Shown here: positions 19,101 to 34,800 of the stretch, in pieces
Position numbering within the stretch: the first letter of the stretch is position 1
Layout: every line of letters starts with the position of its first letter
Assembly (NCBI GenBank): GCA_963556495.2
Contig: OY747716.1
Coordinates: 47,715,818 to 47,779,817 of the forward strand
Direction: 5' to 3'
Length of the DNA stretch: 64,000 nucleotides
Source of the DNA: Valencia hispanica
Taxonomy: Eukaryota; Chordata; Actinopteri; Cyprinodontiformes; Valenciidae
Translations under genes and position numbers: made by a program
Notes under the pieces: generated by a model
What the model was told of the DNA's origin: nothing
The model's input: only the letters and a program-made list of their open reading frames with translations
The model's database searches: none

Positions 19101-22100
19101 TTTGTACTTGTAACTTACGGTTTGTACTTGTAACTTATTATTTGAACTTGTAACTTATTATTTGTACTTGTAACTTATTATTTGTACTTGTAACTTACGG
19201 TTTGTACTTGTAACTTATTATTTGAACTTGTAACTTATGTTTTGTACTTGTAACTTATTATTTGTACTTGTAACTTACGGTTTGTACTTGTAACTTATTA
19301 TTTGTACTTGTAACTTATGTTTTGTACTTGTAACTTATTATTGTTACTTGTAACTTATTATTTGTACTTGTAACTTACGGTTTGTAACTTGTAACTTTTT
19401 ATTTGTACTTGTAACTTATTATTTGTACTTGTAACTTATGTTTTGTACTTGTAACTTATTATTTGTACTTGTAACTTATTATTTGTACTTGTAACTTATG
19501 TTTTGTACTTGTAACTTATTATTTGTACTTGTAACTTATTTTGTACTTGTAACTTATGTTTTGTACTTGTAACTTATGTTTTGTACTTGTAACTTTTTAT
19601 GTGTACTTGTAACTTATGTGTTGTACTTGTAACTTATTATTTGTACTTGTAACTTACGGTTTGTACTTGTAACTTATTATTTGAACTTGTAACTTATTAT
19701 TTGTACTTGTAACTTATTATTTGTACTTGTAACTTACGGTTTGTACTTGTAACTTATTATTTGTACTTGTAACTTATTATTTGTACTTGTAACTTATTAT
19801 TTGTACTTGTAACTTACGGTTTGTACTTGTAACTTATTATTTGAACTTGTAACTTATTATTTGTACTTGTAACTTATTATTTGTACTTGTAACTTACGGT
19901 TTGTACTTGTAACTTATTATTTGTACTTGTAACTTATGTTTTGTACTTGTAACTTATTATTTGTACTTGTAACTTATTATTTGTACTTGTAACTTACGGT
20001 TTGTAACTTGTAACTCTTTCTTTGTACTTGTAACTTATTATTTGTACTTGTAACTTATTATTTGTACTTGTAACTTATTATTTGTACTTGTAACTTACAG
20101 TTTGTAACTTGTAACTTTTTATTTGTACTTGTAACTTATTATTTGTACTTGTAACTTACGGTTTGTAACTTGTAACTTTTTATTTGTACTTGTAACTTAT
20201 TATTTGTACTTGTAACTTATTTGTACTTGTAACTTATGTTTTGTACTTGTAACTTATGTTTTGTACTTGTAACTTATTATTTGTACTTGTAACTTATTAT
20301 TTGTACTTGTAACTTATTTGTACTTGTAACTTATGTTTTGTACTTGTAACTTACGGTTTGTACTTGTAACTTACGGTTTGTACTTGTAACTTATTATTTG
20401 TACTTGTAACTTATTATTTGTACTTGTAACTTATTATTTGTACTTGTAACTTACGGTTTGTACTTGTAACTTATTATTTGTACTTGTAACTTATGTTTTG
20501 TACTTGTAACTTATTATTTGTACTTGTAACTTATTATTTGTACTTGTAACTTACGGTTTGTAACTTGTAACTTTTTCTTTGTACTTGTAACTTATTATTT
20601 GTACTTGTAACTTATTATTTGTACTTGTAACTTACGGTTTGTACTTGTAACTTATTATTTGTACTTGTAACTTATGTTTTGTACTTGTAACTTATTATTT
20701 GTACTTGTAACTTATTATTTGTACTTGTAACTTACGGTTTGTACTTGTAACTTATTATTTGTACTTGTAACTTATGTTTTGTACTTGTAACTTATTATTT
20801 GTACTTGTAACTTATTATTTGTACTTGTAACTTACGGTTTGTAACTTGTAACTTTTTATTTGTACTTGTAACTTATTATTTGTACTTGTAACTTACGGTT
20901 TGTAACTTGTAACTTTTTATTTGTACTTGTAACTTATTATTTGTACTTGTAACTTATTTGTACTTGTAACTTATGTTTTGTACTTGTAACTTATGTTTTG
21001 TACTTGTAACTTATGTTTTGTACTTGTAACTTTTTATTTGTACTTGTAACTTATTATTCGTACTTGTAACTTATAATTTGTACTTGTAACTTACGGTTTG
21101 TAACTTGTAACCTTTTATTTGTACTTGTAACTTATTATTTGTACTTGTAACTTATTATTTGTACTTGTAACTTATTTGTACTTGTAACTTATGTTTTGTA
21201 CTTGTAACTTATGTTTTGTACTTGTAACTTATTATTTGTACTTGTAACTTATTATTTGTACTTGTAACTTATGTTTTGTACTTGTAACTTATTATTTGTA
21301 CTTGTAACTTATTATTTGTACTTGTAACTTACGGTTTGTACTTGTAACTTATTATTTGTACTTGTAACTTATGTTTTGTACTTGTAACTTATTATTTGTA
21401 CTTGTAACTTATTATTTGTACTTGTAACTTACGGTTTGTAACTTGTAACTCTTTCTTTGTACTTGTAACTTATTATTTGTACTTGTAACTTATTATTTGT
21501 ACTTGTAACTTACGGTTTGTACTTGTAACTTATTATTTGTACTTGTAACTTATGTTTTGTACTTGTAACTTATTATTTGTACTTGTAACTTATTATTTGT
21601 ACTTGTAACTTACGGTTTATAACTTGTAACTTTTTATTTGTACTTGTAACTTATTATTTGTACTTGTAACTTACGGTTTGTAACTTGTAACTTTTTATTT
21701 GTACTTGTAACTTATTATTTGTACTTGTAACTTATTTGTACTTGTAACTTATGTTTTGTACTTGTAACTTATGTTTTTTACTTGTAACTTATTATTTGTA
21801 CTTGTAACTTATTATTTGTACTTGTAACTTATTTGTACTTGTAACTTATGTTTTGTACTTGTAACTTATGTTTTGTACTTGTAACTTTTTATGTGTACTT
21901 GTAACTTATGTGTTGTACTTGTAACTTATTATTTGTACTTGTAACTTACGATTTGTACTTGTAACTTATTATTTGAACTTGTAGCTTATTATTTGTACTT
22001 GTAACTTATTATTTGTACTTGTAACTTACGGTTTGTACTTGTAACTTATTATTTGAACTTGTAACTTATGTTTTGTACTTGTAACTTATTATTTGTACTT

Positions 22101-22860
22101 GTAACTTACGGTTTGTACTTGTAACTTATTATTTGTACTTGTAACTTATGTTTTGTACTTGTAACTTATTATTGTTACTTGTAACTTATTATTTGTACTT
22201 GTAACTGACGGTTTGTAACTTGTAACTTTTTATTTGTACTTGTAACTTATGTTTTGTACTTGTAACTTATGTTTTGTACTTGTAACTTATCATTTGTACT
22301 TGTAACTTATCATTTGTACTTGTAACTTATTATTTGTACTTGTAACTTTTTATTTGTACTTGTAACTTTTTATTTGTACTTGTAACTTATGTTTTGTACT
22401 TGTAACTTATGTTTTGTACTTGTAACTTTTTATGTGTACTTGTAACTTATGTGTTGTACTTGTAACTTACGGTTTGTACTTGTAACTTACGGTTTGTACT
22501 TGTAACTTATTATTTGTACTTGTAACTTATTATTTGTACTTGTAACTTATTATTTGTACTTGTAACTTACGGTTTGTACTTGTAACTTATTATTTGAACT
22601 TGTAACTTATTATTTGTACTTGTAACTTATTATTTGTACTTGTAACTTACGGTTTGTACTTGTAACTTATTATTTGTACTTGTAACTTATTATTTGTACT
22701 TGTAACTTATTATTTGTACTTGTAACTTACGGTTTGTACTTGTAACTTATTATTTGTACTTGTAACTTATGTTTTGTACTTGTAACTTATTATTTGTACT
22801 TGTAACTTATTATTTGTACTTGTAACTTACGGTTTGTAACTTGTAACTCTTTCTTTGTAC
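16191..22860 (+). repeat. Higher-order repeat domain of about 1.4 and 2.83 kb
   Basis: The variant CTCTTTCTTTG occurs at 16,191, 18,621, 20,014, 21,449 and 22,848, that is, spacings of 2,430, 1,393, 1,435 and 1,399 bp (2,828 and 2,834 for alternate copies). Units with GAACTTG in place of GTACTTG are largely confined to this domain (16.7-22.6 kb), so it has been homogenised separately from the rest. Confidence 0.75.
17301..17620 (+). repeat. Four perfect copies of an 80-bp higher-order unit
   Basis: A four-unit block (one CGG unit, one unit followed by the GAACTTG variant, then two TTATTT units) is repeated four times, starting at 17,301, 17,381, 17,461 and 17,541, with no difference seen. 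The GAACTTG marker falls at 17,331, 17,411, 17,491 and 17,571. Similar pairs occur at about 16,680-16,840. This is a very recent local amplification. Confidence 0.9.
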
Positions 22861-25800
22861 TTGTAACTTATTATTTGTACTTGTAACTTATTATTTGTAC
22901 TTGTAACTTATTATTTGTACTTGTAACTTACGGTTTATAACTTGTAACTTTTTATTTGTACTTGTAACTTATTATTTGTACTTGTAACTTACGGTTTGTA
23001 ACTTGTAACTTTCAATTTGTACTTGTAACTTATTATTTGTACTTGTAACTTATTTGTACTTGTAACTTATGTTTTGTACTTGTAACTTATGTTTTGTACT
23101 TGTAACTTATTATTTGTACTTGTAACTTATTATTTGTACTTGTAACTTATTTGTACTTGTAACTTATGTTTTGTACTTGTAACTTATGTTTTGTACTTGT
23201 AACTTATTATTTGTACTTGTAACTTATTATTTGTACTTGTAACTTACGGTTTGTACTTGTAACTTATTATTTGTACTTGTAACTTATGTTTTGTACTTGT
23301 AACTTATTATTTGTACTTGTAACTTATTATTTGTACTTGTAACTTACGGTTTGTAACTTGTAACTTTTTATTTGTACTTGTAACTTATTATTTGTACTTG
23401 TAACTTATTATTTGTACTTGTAACTTACGGTTTGTACTTGTAACTTATGTTTTGTACTTGTAACTTATGTTTTGTACTTGTAACTTATTATTTGTACTTG
23501 TAACTTACGGTTTGTACTTGTAACTTATTATTTGTACTTGTAACTTATGTTTTGTACTTGTAACTTATTATTTGTACTTGTAACTTACGGTTTGTACTTG
23601 TAACTTATTATTTGTACTTGTAACTTATGTTTTGTACTTGTAACTTATTATTGTTACTTGTAACTTATTATTTGTACTTGTAACTTACGGTTTGTAACTT
23701 GTAACTTTTTATTTGTACTTGTAACTTATTATTTGTACTTGTAACTTACGGTTTGTACTTGTAACTTATTATTTGTACTTGTAACTTATTATTTGTACTT
23801 GTAACTTATTATTTGTACTTGTAACTTATTATTTGTACTTGTAACTTATTATTTGTACTTGTAACTTACGGTTTGTAACTTGTAACTTTTTATGTGTACT
23901 TGTAACTTATGTTTTGTACTTGTAACTTATTTTTTGTACTTGTAACTTACGGTTTGTACTTGTAACTTATTATTTGTACTTGTAACTTACGGTTTGTACT
24001 TGTAACTTATTATTTGTACTTGTAACTTATGTTTTGTACTTGTAACTTATGTTTTGTACTTGTAACTTATGTTTTGTACTTGTAACTTATTATTTGTACT
24101 TGTAACTTATTATTTGTACTTGTAACTTATTATTTGTACTTGTAACTTACGGTTTGTACTTGTAACTTATTATTTGTACTTGTAACTTATGTTTTGTACT
24201 TGTAACTTATTATTTTTACTTGTAACTTATTATTTGTACTTGTAACTTACGGTTTGTAACTTGTAACTTTTTATTTGTACTTGTAACTTATTATTTGTAC
24301 TTGTAACTTAAGGTTAGTAACTTGTAACTTTATGTGTACTTGTAACTTATGTTTTGTACTTGTAACTTTTTACGTGTACTTGTAACTTATGTTTTGTACT
24401 TGTAACTTATTATTTGTACTTGTAACTTATTATTTGTACTTGTAACTTACGGTTTGTACTTGTAACTTATTATTTGTACTTGTAACTTATGTTTTGTACT
24501 TGTAACTTATTATTTGTACTTGTAACTTATAATTTGTACTTGTAACTTACGGTTTGTAACTTGAAACTTTTTATTTGTACTTGTAACTTATTATTTGTAC
24601 TTGTAACTTATTATTTGTACTTGTAACTTATGTTTTGTACTTGTAACTTATGTTTTGTACTTGTAACTTATGTTTTGTACTTGTAACTTATTATTTGTAC
24701 TTGTAACTTATTATTTGTACTTGTAACTTATGTTTTGTACTTGTAACTTATTATTTGTACTTGTAACTTATTATTTGTACTTGTAACTTACAGTTTGTAA
24801 CTTGTAACTTATAATTTGTACTTGTAACTTATGTTTTGTACTTGTAACTTATTATTTGTACTTGTAACTTATTATTTGTACTTGTAACTTATGTTTTGTA
24901 CTTGTAACTTATGTTTTGTACTTGTAACTTATTATTTGTACTTGTAACTTATTATTTGTACTTGTAACTTACGGTTTGTACTTGTAACTTATTATTTGTA
25001 CTTGTAACTTATGTTTTGTACTTGTAACTTATTATTTGTACTTGTAACTTATAATTTGTACTTGTAACTTACGGTTTGTAACTTGTAACCTTTTATTTGT
25101 ACTTGTAACTTATTATTTGTACTTGTAACTTATTATTTGTACTTGTAACTTATTTGTACTTGTAACTTATGTTTTGTACTTGTAACTTATGTTTTGTACT
25201 TGTAACTTATTATTTGTACTTGTAACTTACGGTTTGTACTTGTAACTTATTATTTGTACTTGTAACTTATGTTTTGTACTTGTAACTTATTATTTGTACT
25301 TGTAACTTACGGTTTGTACTTGTAACTTATTATTTGTACTTGTAACTTATGTTTTGTACTTGTAACTTATTATTTGTACTTGTAACTTATTATTTGTACT
25401 TGTAACTTACGGTTTGTAACTTGTAACTTTTTATTTGTACTTGTAACTTATTATTTGTACTTGTAACTTACGGTTTGTACTTGTAACTTATTATTTGTAC
25501 TTGTAACTTATGTTTTGTACTTGTAACTTATTATTTGTACTTGTAACTTATTATTTGTACTTGTAACTTACGGTTTGTAACTTGTAACTTTTTATGTGTA
25601 CTTGTAACTTATGTTTTGTACTTGTAACTTATTTTTTGTACTTGTAACTTACGGTTTGTAACTTGTAACTTATTATTTGTACTTGTAACTTACGGTTTGT
25701 ACTTGTAACTTATTATTTGTACTTGTAACTTATGTTTTGTACTTGTAACTTATGTTTTGTACTTGTAACTTATTATTTGTACTTGTAACTTATCATTTGT

Positions 25801-28800
25801 ACTTGTAACTTATTATTTGTACTTGTAACTTATTTGTACTTGTAACTTATGTTTTGTACTTGTAACTTTTTACGTGTACTTGTAACTTATGTTTTGTACT
25901 TGTAACTTATTATTTTTACTTGTAACTTATTATTTGTACTTGTAACTTACGGTTTGTAACTTGTATCTTTTTATTTGTACTTGTAACTTATTATTTGTAC
26001 TTGTAACTTAAGGTTAGTAACTTGTAACTTTATGTGTACTTGTAACTTATGTTTTGTACTTGTAACTTACGGTTTGTACTTGTAACTTATAATTTGTACT
26101 TGTAACTTATTATTTGTACTTGTAACTTACGGTTTGTACTTGTAACTTACGGTTTGTACTTGTAACTTATTATTTGTACTTGTAACTTATGTTTTGTACT
26201 TGTAACTTATTATTTGTACTTGTAACTTATAATTTGTACTTGTAACTTACGGTTTGTAACTTGAAACTTTTTATTTGTACTTGTAACTTATTATTTGTAC
26301 TTGTAACTTATTATTTGTACTTGTAACTTATTTGTACTTGTAACTTATGTTTTGTACATGTAACTTATGTTTTGTACTTGTAACTTATTATTTGTACTTG
26401 TAACTTATTATTTGTACTTGTAACTTATGTTTTGTACTTGTAACTTATTATTTGTACTTGTAACTTATTATTTGTACTTGTAACTTACGGTTTGTACTTG
26501 TAACTTATTATTTGTACTTGTAACTTATGTTTTGTACTTGTAACTTATTATTTGTACTTGTAACTTATTTGTACTTGTAACTTATGTTTTGTACTTGTAA
26601 CTTATGTTTTGTACTTGTAACTTATTATTTGTACTTGTAACTTATTATTTGTACTTGTAACTTACGGTTTGTACTTGTAACTTATTATTTGTACTTGTAA
26701 CTTATGTTTTGTACTTGTAACTTATTATTTGTACTTGTAACTTATTATTTGTACTTGTAACTTACAGTTTGTAACTTGTAACTTTTTATTTGTACTTGTA
26801 ACTTATTATTTGTACTTGTAACTTACGGTTTGTAACTTGTAACTTTTTATTTGTACTTGTAACTTATTATTTGTACTTGTAACTTATTTGTACTTGTAAC
26901 TTATGTTTTGTACTTGTAACTTATCATTTGTACTTGTAACTTATTATTTGTACTTGTAACTTATTTGTACTTGTAACTTATTATTTGTACTTGTAACTTA
27001 TTATTTGTACTTGTAACTTATGTTTTGTACTTGTAACTTATGTTTTGTACTTGTAACTTATTATTTGTACTTGTAACTTATGTTTTGTACTTGTAACTTA
27101 TTTTTGTACTTGTAACTTATTATTTGTACTTGTAACTTACGGTTTGTACTTGTAACTTATTATTTGTACTTGTAACTTATGTTTTGTACTTGTAACTTAT
27201 TATTTGTACTTGTAACTTATTATTTGTACTTGTAACTTACGGTTTGTAACTTGTAACTTTTTATTTGTACTTGTAACTTATTATTTGTACTTGTAACTTA
27301 TTATTTGTACTTGTAACTTACGGTTTGTACTTGTAACTTATTATTTGTACTTGTAACTTATGTTTTGTACTTGTAACTTATTATTTGTACTTGTAACTTA
27401 TTATTTGTACTTGTAACTTACGGTTTGTAACTTGTAACTTTTTATTTGTACTTGTAACTTATTATTTGTACTTGTAACTTATTATTTGTACTTGTAACTT
27501 ATGTTTTGTACTTGTAACTTATTATTTGTACTTGTAACTTAAGGTTAGTAACTTGTAACTTTATGTGTACTTGTAACTTATGTTTTGTACTTGTAACTTA
27601 TTTGTACTTGTAACTTATGTTTTGTACTTGTAACTTATTATTTGTACTTGTAACTTATTATTTGTACTTGTAACTTACGGTTTGTACTTGTAACTTATTA
27701 TTTGTACTTGTAACTTATGTTTTGTACTTGTAACTTATTATTTGTACTTGTAACTTACGGTTTGTAACTTGTAACTTTTTCTTTGTACTTGTAACTTATT
27801 ATTTGTACTTGTAACTTATTATTTGTACTTGTAACTTACGGTTTGTACTTGTAACTTATGTTTTGTACTTGTAACTTATTATTTGTACTTGTAACTTATT
27901 ATTTGTACTTGTAACTTACGGTTTGTAACTTGTAACTTTTTATTTGTACTTGTAACTTATTATTTGTACTTGTAACTTATGTTTTGTACTTGTAACTTAT
28001 GTTTTGTACTTGTAACTTATGTTTTGTACTTGTAACTTATGTTTTGTACTTGTAACTTTTTATTTGTACTTGTAACTTATTATTTGTACTTGTAACTTAT
28101 TTGTACTTGTAACTTATGTTTTGTACTTGTAACTTACGGTTTGTACTTGTAACTTATTATTTGTACTTGTAACTTATGTTTTGTACTTGTAACTTATTAT
28201 TTGTACTTGTAACTTATAATTTGTACTTGTAACTTACGGTTTGTAACTTGTAACCTTTTATTTGTACTTGTAACTTATTATTTGTACTTGTAACTTATTA
28301 TTTGTACTTGTAACTTATTTGTACTTGTAACTTATGTTTTGTACTTGTAACTTATGTTTTGTACTTGTAACTTATTATTTGTACTTGTAACTTACGGTTT
28401 GTACTTGTAACTTATTATTTGTACTTGTAACTTATGTTTTGTACTTGTAACTTATTATTTGTACTTGTAACTTACGGTTTGTACTTGTAACTTATTATTT
28501 GTACTTGTAACTTATGTTTTGTACTTGTAACTTATTATTTGTACTTGTAACTTATTATTTGTACTTGTAACTTACGGTTTGTAACTTGTAACTTTTTATT
28601 TGTACTTGTAACTTATTATTTGTACTTGTAACTTACGGTTTGTACTTGTAACTTATTATTTGTACTTGTAACTTATGTTTTGTACTTGTAACTTATTATT
28701 TGTACTTGTAACTTATTATTTGTACTTGTAACTTACGGTTTGTAACTTGTAACTTTTTATTTGTACTTGTAACTTATGTTTTGTACTTGTAACTTATTAT

Positions 28801-31800
28801 TTGTACTTGTAACTTACGGTTTGTACTTGTAACTTATTATTTGTACTTGTAACTTACGGTTTGTACTTGTAACTTATTATTTGTACTTGTAACTTATGTT
28901 TTGTACTTGTAACTTATTATTTGTACTTGTAACTTATTATTTGTACTTGTAACTTATGTTTTGTACTTGTAACTTATTATTTGTACTTGTAACTTATTAT
29001 TTGTACTTGTAACTTATTTTTGTACTTGTAACTTATTATTTGTACTTGTAACTTATTATTTGTACTTGTAACTTATGTTTTGTACTTGTAACTTATTATT
29101 TGTACTTGTAACTTATTATTTGTACTTGTAACTTATGTTTTGTACTTGTAACTTATTATTTGTACTTGTAACTTATTATTTGTACTTGTAACTTACGGTT
29201 TGTACTTGTAACTTATTATTTGTACTTGTAACTTATGTTTTGTACTTGTAACTTATTATTTGTACTTGTAACTTATTATTTGTACTTGTAACTTACGGTT
29301 TGTAACTTGTAACTTTTTCTTTGTACTTGTAACTTATTATTTGTACTTGTAACTTATTATTTGTACTTGTAACTTACGGTTTGTACTTGTAACTTATTAT
29401 TTGTACTTGTAACTTATGTTTTGTACTTGTAACTTATTATTTGTACTTGTAACTTATTATTTGTACTTGTAACTTACGGTTTGTAACTTGTAACTTTTTA
29501 TTTGTACTTGTAACTTATTATTTGTACTTGTAACTTATTTGTACTTGTAACTTATGTTTTGTACTTGTAACTTATTATTTGTACTTGTAACTTAAGGTTA
29601 GTAACTTGTAACTTTATGTGTACTTGTAACTTATGTTTTGTACTTGTAACTTATTATTTGTACTTGTAACTTATGTTTTGTACTTGTAACTTATTATTTG
29701 TACTTGTAACTTATTATTTGTACTTGTAACTTACGGTTTGTACTTGTAACTTATTATTTGTACTTGTAACTTATGTTTTGTACTTGTAACTTATTATTTG
29801 TACTTGTAACTTACGGTTTGTAACTTGTAACTTTTTATTTGTACTTGTAACTTATTATTTGTACTTGTAACTTATTATTTGTACTTGTAACTTACGGTTT
29901 GTACTTGTAACTTATGTTTTGTACTTGTAACTTATTATTTGTACTTGTAACTTATTATTTGTACTTGTAACTTACGGTTTGTAACTTGTAACTTTTTATT
30001 TGTACTTGTAACTTATTATTTGTACTTGTAACTTATTTGTACTTGTAACTTATGTTTTGTACTTGTAACTTATGTTTTGTACTTGTAACTTATGTTTTGT
30101 ACTTGTAACTTTTTATTTGTACTTGTAACTTATTATTTGTACTTGTAACTTATTTGTACTTGTAACTTATGTTTTGTACTTGTAACTTACGGTTTGTACT
30201 TGTAACTTATTATTTGTACTTGTAACTTATGTTTTGTACTTGTAACTTATTATTTGTACTTGTAACTTATAATTTGTACTTGTAACTTACGGTTTGTAAC
30301 TTGTAACCTTTTATTTGTACTTGTAACTTATTATTTGTACTTGTAACTTATTATTTGTACTTGTAACTTATTTGTACTTGTAACTTATGTTTTGTACTTG
30401 TAACTTATGTTTTGTACTTGTAACTTATTATTTGTACTTGTAACTTACGGTTTGTACTTGTAACTTATTATTTGTACTTGTAACTTATGTTTTGTACTTG
30501 TAACTTATTATTTGTACTTGTAACTTACGGTTTGTACTTGTAACTTATTATTTGTACTTGTAACTTATGTTTTGTACTTGTAACTTATTATTGTTACTTG
30601 TAACTTATTATTTGTACTTGTAACTTACGGTTTGTAACTTGTAACTTTTTATTTGTACTTGTAACTTATTATTTGTACTTGTAACTTACGGTTTGTACTT
30701 GTAACTTATTATTTGTACTTGTAACTTATGTTTTGTACTTGTAACTTATTATTTGTACTTGTAACTTATTATTTGTACTTGTAACTTACGGTTTGTAACT
30801 TGTAACTTTTTATGTGTACTTGTAACTTATGTTTTGTACTTGTAACTTATTTTTTGTACTTGTAACTTACGGTTTGTACTTGTAACTTATTATTTGTACT
30901 TGTAACTTACGGTTTGTACTTGTAACTTATTATTTGTACTTGTAACTTATGTTTTGTACTTGTAACTTATGTTTTGTACTTGTAACTTATGTTTTGTACT
31001 TGTAACTTATTATTTGTACTTGTAACTTATTATTTGTACTTGTAACTTATTATTGTACTTGTAACTTATTTGTACTTGTAACTTATGTTTTGTACTTGTA
31101 ACTTTTTACGTGTACTTGTAACTTATGTTTTGTACTTGTAACTTATTATTTTTACTTGTAACTTATTATTTGTACTTGTAACTTACGGTTTGTAACTTGT
31201 ATCTTTTTATTTGTACTTGTAACTTATTATTTGTACTTGTAACTTAAGGTTAGTAACTTGTAACTTTATGTGTACTTGTAACTTATGTTTTGTACTTGTA
31301 ACTTATTTGTACTTGTAACTTATGTTTTGTACTTGTAACTTATTATTTGTACTTGTAACTTACGGTTTGTACTTGTAACTTACGGTTTGTACTTGTAACT
31401 TATTATTTGTACTTGTAACTTATGTTTTGTACTTGTAACTTATTATTTGTACTTGTAACTTATAATTTGTACTTGTAACTTACGGTTTGTAACTTGAAAC
31501 TTTTTATTTGTACTTGTAACTTATTATTTGTACTTGTAACTTATTATTTGTACTTGTAACTTATTTGTACTTGTAACTTATGTTTTGTACTTGTAACTTA
31601 TGTTTTGTACTTGTAACTTATTATTTGTACTTGTAACTTATTTTTTGTACTTGTAACTTATGTTTTGTACTTGTAACTTATTATTTGTACTTGTAACTTA
31701 TTATTTGTACTTGTAACTTACGGTTTGTACTTGTAACTTATTATTTGTACTTGTAACTTATGTTTTGTACTTGTAACTTATTATTTGTACTTGTAACTTA

Positions 31801-34800
31801 TTATTTGTACTTGTAACTTATGTTTTGTAACTTGTAACTTATGTTTTGTACTTGTAACTTATTATTTGTACTTGTAACTTATTATTTGTACTTGTAACTT
31901 ACGGTTTGTACTTGTAACTTATTATTTGTACTTGTAACTTATGTTTTGTACTTGTAACTTATTATTTGTACTTGTAACTTATTATTTGTACTTGTAACTT
32001 ACGGTTTGTAACTTGTAACTTTTTATTTGTACTTGTAACTTATTATTTGTACTTGTAACTTACGGTTTGTAACTTGTAACTTTTTATTTGTACTTGTAAC
32101 TTATTATTTGTACTTGTAACTTATTATTTGTACTTGTAACTTATGTTTTGTACTTGTAACTTATTATTTGTACTTGTAACTTATTATTTGTACTTGTAAC
32201 TTATTATTTGTACTTGTAACTTATGTTTTGTACTTGTAACTTATGTTTTGTACTTGTAACTTATGTTTTGTACTTGTAACTTATGTTTTGTACTTGTAAC
32301 TTATTATTTGTACTTGTAACTTATTATTTGTACTTGTAACTTACGGTTTGTAACTTGTAACTTTTTATGTGTACTTGTAACTTATGTTTTGTACTTGTAA
32401 CTTATTTTTTGTACTTGTAACTTACGGTTTGTACTTGTAACTTATTATTTGTACTTGTAACTTACGGTTTGTACTTGTAACTTATTATTTGTACTTGTAA
32501 CTTATGTTTTGTACTTGTAACTTATGTTTTGTACTTGTAACTTATTATTTGTACTTGTAACTTATTATTTGTACTTGTAACTTATTTGTACTTGTAACTT
32601 ATGTTTTGTACTTGTAACTTATTATTTGTACTTGTAACTTATGTTTTGTACTTGTAACTTATTATTTTTACTTGTAACTTATTATTTGTACTTGTAACTT
32701 ACGGTTTGTAACTTGTAACTTTTTATTTGTACTTGTAACTTATTATTTGTACTTGTAACTTAAGGTTAGTAACTTGTAACTTTATGTGTACTTGTAACTT
32801 ATGTTTTGTACTTGTAACTTATTTGTACTTGTAACTTATGTTTTGTACTTGTAACTTATTATTTGTACTTGTAACTTACGGTTTGTACTTGTAACTTACG
32901 GTTTGTACTTGTAACTTATTATTTGTACTTGTAACTTATGTTTTGTACTTGTAACTTATTATTTGTACTTGTAACTTATAATTTGTACTTGTAACTTACG
33001 GTTTGTAACTTGAAACTTTTTATTTGTACTTGTAACTTATTATTTGTACTTGTAACTTATTATTTGTACTTGTAACTTATTTGTACTTGTAACTTATGTT
33101 TTGTACTTGTAACTTATGTTTTGTACTTGTAACTTATTATTTGTACTTGTAACTTATTATTTGTACTTGTAACTTATGTTTTGTACTTGTAACTTATTAT
33201 TTGTACTTGTAACTTATTATTTGTTGTTTGTACTTGTAACTTACGGTTTGTACTTGTAACTTATTATTTGTACTTGTAACTTATGTTTTGTACTTGTAAC
33301 TTATTATTTGTACTTGTAACTTATTTGTACTTGTAACTTATGTTTTGTACTTGTAACTTATGTTTTGTACTTGTAACTTATTATTTGTACTTGTAACTTA
33401 TTATTTGTACTTGTAACTTACGGTTTGTACTTGTAACTTATTATTTGTACTTGTAACTTATGTTTTGTACTTGTAACTTATTATTTGTACTTGTAACTTA
33501 TTATTTGTACTTGTAACTTACGGTTTGTAACTTGTAACTTTTTATTTGTACTTGTAACTTATTATTTGTACTTGTAACTTACGGTTTGTAACTTGTAACT
33601 TTTTATTTGTACTTGTAACTTATTATTTGTACTTGTAACTTATTTGTACTTGTAACTTATGTTTTGTACTTGTAACTTATTATTTGTACTTGTAACTTAT
33701 TATTTGTACTTGTAACTTATGTTTTGTACTTGTAACTTATTATTTGTACTTGTAACTTATTATTTGTACTTGTAACTTATGTTTTGTACTTGTAACTTAT
33801 GTTTTGTACTTGTAACTTATTATTTGTACTTGTAACTTATGTTTTGTACTTGTAACTTATTATTTGTACTTGTAACTTATTATTTGTACTTGTAACTTAC
33901 GGTTTGTACTTGTAACTTATTATTTGTACTTGTAACTTATGTTTTGTACTTGTAACTTATTATTTGTACTTGTAACTTATTATTTGTACTTGTAACTTAC
34001 GGTTTGTAACTTGTAACTTTTTATTTGTACTTGTAACTTATTATTTGTACTTGTAACTTATTATTTGTACTTGTAACTTACGGTTTGTACTTGTAACTTA
34101 TTATTTGTACTTGTAACTAATGTTTTGTACTTGTAACTTATTATTTGTACTTGTAACTTATTATTTGTACTTGTAACTTACGGTTTGTAACTTGTAACTT
34201 TTTATTTGTACTTGTAACTTATTATTTGTACTTGTAACTTATTTGTACTTGTAACTTATGTTTTGTACTTGTAACTTATTATTTGTACTTGTAACTTAAG
34301 GTTAGTAACTTGTAACTTTATGTGTACTTGTAACTTATTTGTACTTGTAACTTATGTTTTGTACTTGTAACTTATTATTTGTACTTGTAACTTATTATTT
34401 GTACTTGTAACTTACAGTTTGTAACTTGTAACTTTTTATTTGTACTTGTAACTTATTATTTGTACTTGTAACTTACGGTTTGTAACTTGTAACTTTTTAT
34501 TTGTACTTGTAACTTATTATTTGTACTTGTAACTTATTATTTGTACTTGTAACTTATGTTTTGTACTTGTAACTTATGTTTTGTACTTGTAACTTATCAT
34601 TTGTACTTGTAACTTATTATTTGTACTTGTAACTTATTATTTGTACTTGTAACTTTTTATTTGTACTTGTAACTTATGTTTTGTACTTGTAACTTATTTG
34701 TACTTGTAACTTATGTTTTGTACTTGTAACTTATTATTTGTACTTGTAACTAATTTGTACTTGTAACTTATGTTTTGTACTTGTAACTTATTATTTGTAC

